Of a DNA stretch of 64,000 nucleotides, positions 58,742 through 64,000 are shown piece by piece. A program made the translations under genes and the position numbers. Source of the DNA: Maricaulis sp017643475 (GTDB taxonomy: Bacteria > Pseudomonadota > Alphaproteobacteria > Caulobacterales > Maricaulaceae); assembly GCF_047123815.1 (NCBI RefSeq), contig NZ_CP138920.1, positions 2,914,001-2,978,000 on the forward strand. The letters run 5' to 3'. Within the stretch, counting starts at the first letter, position 1. Every line of letters begins with the position of its first letter. The notes below the pieces were generated by a model. It searched no databases. It was not told where the DNA came from and worked only from the letters and a program-made list of their open reading frames with translations.

Positions 58742-59811
58742 ACCGCACCATCCTGATCGAGGAAAACATCGGCGAGACCCGGGCGGCCGTGGTCGAGAAT
58801 GGCCGTATCGTCGAGCTGCACCTGGATCGCTGGAGCGAACAGGACAGGCGCGCCATCGAGGGCGAGGTCTATCGCGGCCGTGTGCGCAAGGTCGAGATGG
58901 CGCTCAACGCCGCCTTTGTCGATCTGGGCGTTGGCGAGGAGGGCTTTCTGCCCTTCGGCAAGTCCGGACGCCCCAAGGGCATGCATGAAGGTGCGGCCAT
59001 CAAGGTGCGTATCGCCCGGGAAGCCTATGACGACAAGGGGCCGAACCTCGCTCTGATCGAGCTGGACGACGGGCCGGCACCGGAATGCCTGGAACCCGCT
59101 CCCATCCTGGCCCAGCGCCTGGTCCGCGCCTTTGGCGATGCCGAGGCCCAGTGGTCGGATGAAAGTGATCTGGACATGGATGAGGCCTTTGACGAGGCCC
59201 TTTCCCCGGCCGCCATGATCCCGGGCGGTGGTTCTCTCTATATTGAACAGACCCGGGCGCTGGTTGCCATAGATGTCGATGCGGATGGCCGCAAGGGGCA
59301 GGGCAATGCAACCAAGCTGAATCAGCAGCTCAACGTATCCGCCGCCAAGGAAGCCGCGCGCCAGGTGCGCCTGCGCGGACTGGGCGGTCTGGTCGCGATC
59401 GATTTTGTACACATGCGCGCGCAGCCGGATCGCAAGGCGACCGAGCAGGCTTTGCGCCAGGCCTTCAAGCGTGACCGCGCCAAAGTCGATGTCGCACCGC
59501 TCTCCCAATTCTGCATCGGTGAACTCGCGCGCCAACGCCGCGGGCGTTCTCTCGCCGAGCTGATGCTGGACAAGCGCGGAGAGCTAACCGTCGAGACCGA
59601 GGCCCTGCGTGCCTTGCGTGAAGCCACCTCGGCCCTGTCGCATTCGCGCAAGGCATCGGTGACCATCAAGGCCGGCCAGGATGTGTTTGACTGGCTGGAG
59701 GTTGACACGATCAGCTGGCGCGAAGCCTGGGGCGAGCGGCTTGGCCCGCTTCCCAAACTGCAGCTGGATGACAAGATGCGCCCACGTTCCGTCACTGTCC
59801 GCGCGGACTAG
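58738..59811 (+). CDS. Short RNase E/G family ribonuclease
   Basis: The 357-residue protein carries the family core: an S1-like part (IEGEVYRGRVRKVEMALNAA, then FVDLGVGEEGFLPF), the catalytic Asp residues in ALVAIDVDADG and GLVAIDFVHM, and LAELMLDKRGELTVETEALR. It is shorter than RNase G and lacks the CPxC zinc link and RNase E tail. It may mature or turn over RNA; its place after maf is typical of alphaproteobacteria. Confidence 0.88.
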   Translation: MNRTILIEENIGETRAAVVENGRIVELHLDRWSEQDRRAIEGEVYRGRVRKVEMALNAAFVDLGVGEEGFLPFGKSGRPKGMHEGAAIKVRIAREAYDDKGPNLALIELDDGPAPECLEPAPILAQRLVRAFGDAEAQWSDESDLDMDEAFDEALSPAAMIPGGGSLYIEQTRALVAIDVDADGRKGQGNATKLNQQLNVSAAKEAARQVRLRGLGGLVAIDFVHMRAQPDRKATEQALRQAFKRDRAKVDVAPLSQFCIGELARQRRGRSLAELMLDKRGELTVETEALRALREATSALSHSRKASVTIKAGQDVFDWLEVDTISWREAWGERLGPLPKLQLDDKMRPRSVTVRAD

Positions 59812-59822
59812 GAGTAAGATCG

Positions 59823-59993
59823 ATGAAATGTCCCATCTGCCGCCAACCCGCGGATCCGGAATTCAAACCCTTCTGCTCCAAGCGTTGTGCGGACGTTGAT
59901 CTGGGCCACTGGGTGTCGGGAAACTATGCCATTCCGGGCGAACCGGCAGACCAGGCGGAGGAGACGCCGTACAACAATCGCAATGAAGAATAG
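59823..59993 (+). CDS. yacG: DNA gyrase inhibitor YacG (zinc-binding)
   Basis: The 56-residue protein has four zinc Cys residues in MKCPICRQPADPEFKPFCS and KRCADVDLGHW, then GNYAIPGEP, the exact YacG layout. It binds GyrB and restrains gyrase. It starts 11 bases after the RNase gene. Confidence 0.93.
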   Translation: MKCPICRQPADPEFKPFCSKRCADVDLGHWVSGNYAIPGEPADQAEETPYNNRNEE

Positions 59994-60102
59994 GGCCGAA
60001 CTGCAATTGGCTGCGTCCGAGCGTCGTTGAAGCGTGGACAGGCGCAAATCATCACCGTATAAACCGCGCTCTCTGGCGGTTACAACCGCAGCGGAAACAG
60101 TG

Positions 60103-60178
60103 CCTGGGTAGCTCAGTTGGTAGAGCAGCGGATTGAAAATCCGCGTGTCGGCAGTTCGAGTCTGCCCCTAGGCACCAT
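60103..60178 (+). tRNA. tRNA-Phe (anticodon GAA)
   Basis: The 76-base gene has acceptor GCCTGGG/CCTAGGC, D arm AGCTCAGTTGGTAGAGC, anticodon stem GCGGA/TCCGC with loop TTGAAAA, T arm around GTTCGAGTC, and encoded CCA. Confidence 0.95.
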
Positions 60179-60350
60179 TCCTTTTTCCAGACAATGCTGC
60201 AGCTTCTTCCGGTTCGCTCGCGACCTCGGCGATGACGGCTTTCAGGGCATCAAGCTCAACTGGCTTGCCGATACAGCCGCTCATTCTGGCGCACAGATAA
60301 TTTTGGCGCCCCTGTCCCATTGCACTGGCGGTTAGGGCGATGCCGTTCAA
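60168..60350 (-). pseudogene. Receiver-domain remnant
   Basis: Read leftward, the bases encode IALTASAMGQGRQNYLCARM, then SGCIGKPVELDALKAVIAEV: the last third of a response-regulator receiver domain, with the conserved Thr/Ser and the Lys of KP. The phosphoacceptor Asp half is missing upstream, and the stop lies inside tRNA-Phe. It is probably the end of a lost hybrid kinase or regulator gene. Confidence 0.6.
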
Positions 60351-60379
60351 GCTCGGTATGGCAGCCTGGCTTGCACTGA

Positions 60380-60402
60380 TTTAGCGAACAGTGTTCACTA
60401 AA
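60380..60402. promoter_or_regulatory. 23-bp palindrome upstream of the monooxygenase gene
   Basis: TTTAG-C-GAACA-G-TGTTC-A-CTAAA is a near-perfect dyad (only one pair differs) 35 bases before the monooxygenase ATG. The form and size fit a TetR-type operator. No regulator gene is in the window next to it. Confidence 0.6.
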
Positions 60403-60436
60403 ATCCGGAAGCCCGGGGCTCGGGCAGGGAGGAAAC

Positions 60437-61954
60437 ATGTCCGAAGCATTCTCGCCGTCTGTTACGGTGGATGTCCTGATCGTCGGTGCCGGCGTGTCCG
60501 GCATTGGTGCTGCGCACCATCTGACCACGCGCTGTCCCGACCAGAGCTTCGCCATTCTCGAAGCGCGGGATGCGATCGGCGGAACCTGGGACTTGTTCAA
60601 ATATCCCGGCATTCGCTCTGACAGCGACATGCATACGTTCGGCTATGCGTTCAAACCCTGGGAAGACGGGCAGGTCTTTGCCGATGGTCCGAATATCAAG
60701 CGCTATGTGACCGAGACCGCCAACGAAGCCGGCATCACGCCGCGTATCCACTTCGGACATCGTGTTGTCGAATCCAGCTGGAACAGCACGCGGGCGCGCT
60801 GGGAGGTGACGGCTGAGCGGACGGATACAGGCGAGCGCGTGCTGTTCGAATGCCGTTTCCTGATGATGTGTTCCGGTTACTACCGGTACGATCATGGCCA
60901 TATCGTCAATTTCGAGGGCGAAAGGGACTTCAAGGGCGATATCGTGCATCCCCAACACTGGCCCGAGGGTTACGACTATTCCGGCAAGAAGGTGGTGATC
61001 ATCGGATCCGGAGCGACGGCGGTAACACTGGTGCCTGCGATGGCGGGAACGGCCGAGCATGTGACCATGTTGCAGCGCTCGCCGACCTATATCGCCCCGC
61101 GCCCTGCGAGGGACCCGGTCGCCAACTTCCTGCGCAAGATTCTGCCACGCCGAGCAGCCTATTCCGCCACCCGGATCAAGAATGTCCTGATCTCGATAAT
61201 CTTTTTCGAGCTGGCCAAGCGCCACCCCCAGATGATCCGCAATATGGTGATGAAACACATCCGCGCCGAACTCGGCGACAAGATGGATGTCGAGAAACAC
61301 TTCACGCCGAAATACAATCCCTGGGACGAGCGCTTCTGTGCGGCTCCGGACGGTGATTTTTTCGACGTGCTCAAGAATGACAGCGCCTCGGTGGTCACCG
61401 ATCATATCGAGCGTTTCACGGAGACCGGCATCCAGCTGAAATCCGGTGAGCATCTGGAGGCCGATGTCATCATCCCGGCTACCGGTCTGGAAATGCTGCT
61501 GGCGGGAGGAATGGAGTTCAACCTGGACGGCCAGCCGGTCGATCCGCGCCAATCCATCAGCTATCGTGGAATGATGCTCAGCCCGATCCCGAATATGGCG
61601 ATCGCGTTCGGTTATACCAACGCATCCTGGACGCTGAAGATCGACCTGACCTGTGAGCGGGTCTGCCGCTTGCTCAAACACATGCAGAAGAAGGGTTATG
61701 ACTGGTGCGTGCCCGAGCCGCCGGCGGACATCGAGACCATGCCGCTGCTGAACCTGCAATCGGGTTATATCAAGCGTGCCGAGCCCTATTTGCCGCGCCA
61801 GGGCACCAAGCCGCCATGGCGGACCTATCAGAACTATATCAAGGACATGATGGCCATTCGGTATGGACGTCTCGAGGATGGTGCGCTGACATTCGGCCGC
61901 GTCGAGGATGAGCAGGTCGCCCCGGTTTCCCCCGTGGCGGAAGCTGCGGAATGA
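60437..61954 (+). CDS. Flavin-dependent Baeyer-Villiger monooxygenase
   Basis: The 505-residue protein has two Rossmann motifs (LIVGAGVSGIGAAHHL for FAD; VIIGSGATAVTLVP for NADPH) and, between them, the type I Baeyer-Villiger fingerprint FKGDIVHPQHW (FxGxxxHxxxW). It should oxidise ketones to esters or other lipophilic substrates. The stop overlaps the next start, and the following dehydrogenase and hydrolase could act in the same catabolic route. GGAGGAA precedes the start. Confidence 0.92.
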   Translation: MSEAFSPSVTVDVLIVGAGVSGIGAAHHLTTRCPDQSFAILEARDAIGGTWDLFKYPGIRSDSDMHTFGYAFKPWEDGQVFADGPNIKRYVTETANEAGITPRIHFGHRVVESSWNSTRARWEVTAERTDTGERVLFECRFLMMCSGYYRYDHGHIVNFEGERDFKGDIVHPQHWPEGYDYSGKKVVIIGSGATAVTLVPAMAGTAEHVTMLQRSPTYIAPRPARDPVANFLRKILPRRAAYSATRIKNVLISIIFFELAKRHPQMIRNMVMKHIRAELGDKMDVEKHFTPKYNPWDERFCAAPDGDFFDVLKNDSASVVTDHIERFTETGIQLKSGEHLEADVIIPATGLEMLLAGGMEFNLDGQPVDPRQSISYRGMMLSPIPNMAIAFGYTNASWTLKIDLTCERVCRLLKHMQKKGYDWCVPEPPADIETMPLLNLQSGYIKRAEPYLPRQGTKPPWRTYQNYIKDMMAIRYGRLEDGALTFGRVEDEQVAPVSPVAEAAE

Positions 61955-62787
61955 GCGGACGTCTGGAGTTTGCCGGCAAAACGGCAGTGATCACTGGCGC
62001 AGCCAGCGGGATTGGCCGCGCGCTGGCCTTTGCGCTCGCCGAGCGTGACTGCAATCTGGCGCTGGCAGATATCAATGAGGATGCACTCCGGGAGGTCGCA
62101 AACGCGCTGGCCAGCAATGAACGCAAGGTCACAGCCACGCGTGTGGATGTTGGCCGGCGCGGTGATATTGCTGACTTTGCTGACACGGTGCGCGCTGAAC
62201 ACGGCGAGGCACACCTCCTCTTCAACAATGCCGGCGTTGCTGCCGGCGGTACGTTCGAGGAATTGTCCGAAGAGACTTTCGAATGGCTGGTCGGAATCAA
62301 TTTCTGGGGGCCGATCCGCATGACCCGAGCTTTCCTGCCCCTGATGCATGCGAGTGGCGATGGGCACATAACCAATGTCTCCAGCATTTTCGGGGTTATT
62401 GCGCCGGCCGGGCAGACTGCCTACAGCGCCAGCAAGTTCGGTGTTCGTGGCTTCTCTGACGCCCTGCGTCACGAGCTGGCCGGGTCCGATATCTCGGTGA
62501 CCACCGTCCATCCGGGCGGTGTGAACACGAACATCGCCAAGTCGGCCCGGGTATCGGACAGCGCCAGCGAGGAAGACATCGAGGCCGGCTTGAAGCAGGC
62601 GGCCCAGAATCTGGTGATGCCGCCAAGCGAGGCGGCCGGAATCATCCTGCGCGGTGTCGAGCGCCGCAAACCACGGGTGCTGGTGGGCAGGGACGCGCAT
62701 TTACTACACTGGCTCGAACGCCTGATGCCATCGAGCTATTGGGGGCTGATGGCGCGTCGCCTCGGCAGGGCGAAAGCGGAGGACTGA
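61951..62787 (+). CDS. Short-chain dehydrogenase/reductase
   Basis: The 278-residue protein has the cofactor motif AVITGAASGIGRALAFAL, the NNAGVAAGG loop, the catalytic Ser in VSSIFGVIAPAG and YSASK. A C-terminal extension (LEAGLKQAAQN-like helices, LHWLERLMPSSYWG) may bind membrane or substrate. It oxidises or reduces hydroxyl/keto groups, possibly making the ketone for the monooxygenase. It lies in the same operon, 4-base overlap. Confidence 0.9.
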   Translation: MSGRLEFAGKTAVITGAASGIGRALAFALAERDCNLALADINEDALREVANALASNERKVTATRVDVGRRGDIADFADTVRAEHGEAHLLFNNAGVAAGGTFEELSEETFEWLVGINFWGPIRMTRAFLPLMHASGDGHITNVSSIFGVIAPAGQTAYSASKFGVRGFSDALRHELAGSDISVTTVHPGGVNTNIAKSARVSDSASEEDIEAGLKQAAQNLVMPPSEAAGIILRGVERRKPRVLVGRDAHLLHWLERLMPSSYWGLMARRLGRAKAED

Positions 62788-62788
62788 C

Positions 62789-63751
62789 ATGGAACTGGCT
62801 CTGACAATTCTGGGCGCGCTGTTGCTGATCGTGATGCTGGTCCTGATCGGTTTCGCAGGCTTCTCGGCCTATGTGTCTGGCAAGATTTCCAAGGCCATGG
62901 CGCCAGCCGGTGCTTTCCAGGAGGTTGAGGGCGGCCGCATTCACTATGTCGAGAAGGGCGAGGGGCGGCCGCTGCTGCTGATCCATGGCCTGGGCGGCAA
63001 CCTGCACAATTTCGGCTATGCGATGATCGATCGTCTGGCCGAGCGCTATCACGTCATCGCTATCGACCGTCCGGGATGCGGACATTCCGAACGGGATAAT
63101 GACGAGCTGGCGCGCCTTCCAAGGCAGGCGGAAATGATTGCCGATTTCATCCGCCGAAAGGGCATCGAGAAACCGCTTGTCATCGGACATTCCCTGGGCG
63201 GTGCGATCTCCCTTCGCCTGGCCATCGACCACCCTGAACTGGTCGGCGGGTTGGCAATGCTGTCACCGCTCACGGCTGTCCAGGAGAGCGCTCCGGCCGT
63301 ATTTGGTGGTCTCTTTGCGCCCAATTCCGCCCTGCGGGGCATCATCGCAAACACGATCGCTGTACCGGCGTCCATCCGCAATGGCGCCGCCGTGGTGGAG
63401 ACGATCTTTGCTCCGGAACCGGTCCCTGAGGACTTTCGAACGCGCGGAGGTGGATTGTTGTCGCTTCGGCCGGTTGCCTACTACGCGGCGTCGACCGATA
63501 TGCACGCAGTGCCGATGGATATCGGAGCGCAGCAGGATTTGTACGCTCGGATTTCTGCTCCCATGGGGATGTTGTACGGCGATGATGATGCGGTGCTGGT
63601 GGCCGACCATCATGTCGCGGCAATCATGGCGGTGCAGCCGGAACTTCACCTGGTCCGCATGGGCGGGGTGGGGCACATGCCGCTGGTGACCCAGCCGGAC
63701 ACGTGCGAGCGCTTTATCGACGAAATGGCAAGCCGGGTTTTTGCGACTTAA
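62789..63751 (+). CDS. Alpha/beta hydrolase with N-terminal membrane anchor
   Basis: The 320-residue protein starts with a membrane helix (ILGALLLIVMLVLIGFAGFS). The hydrolase core has the oxyanion segment LLLIHGLGGNLHNFG, nucleophile GHSLGGAIS, acid in LYGDDDAVLVA and the His in GVGHMPLV. It could hydrolyse the ester made by the monooxygenase. It begins 1 base after the dehydrogenase stop. Confidence 0.88.
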   Translation: MELALTILGALLLIVMLVLIGFAGFSAYVSGKISKAMAPAGAFQEVEGGRIHYVEKGEGRPLLLIHGLGGNLHNFGYAMIDRLAERYHVIAIDRPGCGHSERDNDELARLPRQAEMIADFIRRKGIEKPLVIGHSLGGAISLRLAIDHPELVGGLAMLSPLTAVQESAPAVFGGLFAPNSALRGIIANTIAVPASIRNGAAVVETIFAPEPVPEDFRTRGGGLLSLRPVAYYAASTDMHAVPMDIGAQQDLYARISAPMGMLYGDDDAVLVADHHVAAIMAVQPELHLVRMGGVGHMPLVTQPDTCERFIDEMASRVFAT

Positions 63752-63821
63752 AACCAGCTTGGCTTGGGCGCGCGAACATGTCATGTCGCTAGGCCAATGA
63801 TCACCCAGCGAGGGCACAGCC

Positions 63822-64000
63822 ATGAAGTTTTTCGTCGACACTGCTGACGTTTCTGAGATCCGTGATATCGCCGATGTCGGCCTGCTTGATGGCGTGACCA
63901 CAAACCCCTCGCTGATCATGAAATCAGGTCGCGACTTTATCGAGGTGATCGCCGAGATATGCGAAATCGTCGAGGGGCCGGTCAGCGCTGAGGTTACGGC
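63822..64000 (+). CDS. Transaldolase / fructose-6-phosphate aldolase, 5' end
   Basis: Only the first 59 codons are inside the window. MKFFVDTADVSEIRDIADVG, then LLDGVTTNPSLIMKSGRDF, is the classic N-terminus of the short transaldolase (TalC/FSA) group, with the Asp of FVDTA and TTNPS. The Schiff-base Lys lies beyond the window. The ribosome site is CGAGGG. Confidence 0.88.
   Translation, partial: MKFFVDTADVSEIRDIADVGLLDGVTTNPSLIMKSGRDFIEVIAEICEIVEGPVSAEVT

Overview
The window is high-GC DNA from an alphaproteobacterium. The host block at the right (murA, DUF2948, UPF0262, low-molecular-weight phosphatase, infA, maf, a short RNase E/G, yacG, tRNA-Phe) is an arrangement I associate with Caulobacterales, Maricaulales and Rhodobacterales; a marine Hyphomonas- or Maricaulis-like organism would fit, but the genus is inferred.

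About 54.7 kb (29-54782) is one integrated tailed prophage in the 3' half of a tRNA-Thr(GGT) gene. A 49-bp direct repeat marks its ends, the integrase gene lies just inside the left end, and paired TTGTGTAAG-like arm sites lie inside both ends. The layout is: (1) a leftward, translationally coupled early operon (4776-155) with a winged-helix-like protein, small proteins, RecE-like exonuclease, RecT annealase, an HTH regulator, an excisionase-like protein and integrase; (2) an immunity region (4.8-6.1 kb) with CI-like and Cro-like genes and a family of 15-bp TTAC-N7-GTAA dyads; (3) a rightward replication and regulation operon (6.1-12.7 kb) with RusA, HNH, an adenine methylase, DnaB, a replication protein and a DUF6456-like regulator; (4) a leftward pair of membrane-protein genes; (5) a ParB-like/DNA methylase fusion preceded by a cluster of four hairpins; (6) packaging, head and tail genes (15.4-39.3 kb) of siphovirus type, with a canonical -1 frameshift signal in the tail chaperone, an apparent frameshift in the tape measure gene, and a complete IS3-family element in the tail fibre gene; (7) a lysis cassette (holin-like protein, TIGR02594-type endolysin, overlapping spanins).

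From 40.9 to 54.5 kb is an accessory region: a pentapeptide-repeat membrane protein, a zinc ribbon, a secreted EEP-family nuclease, a 1595-residue RHS protein with a small membrane protein and an orphan RHS tip, two IS3-family remnants, a PH-like/propeller-like membrane protein, and a secreted EndA-type nuclease. Exported nucleases, an RHS toxin candidate and envelope proteins suggest lysogenic conversion.

Right of the prophage come host housekeeping genes, tRNA-Phe, a decayed receiver-domain fragment, a palindromic operator and a Baeyer-Villiger monooxygenase / short-chain dehydrogenase / hydrolase operon, ending in a transaldolase gene cut by the window edge. No rRNA, CRISPR array or reverse transcriptase was seen. 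All calls are from reading the sequence; no database search was run.
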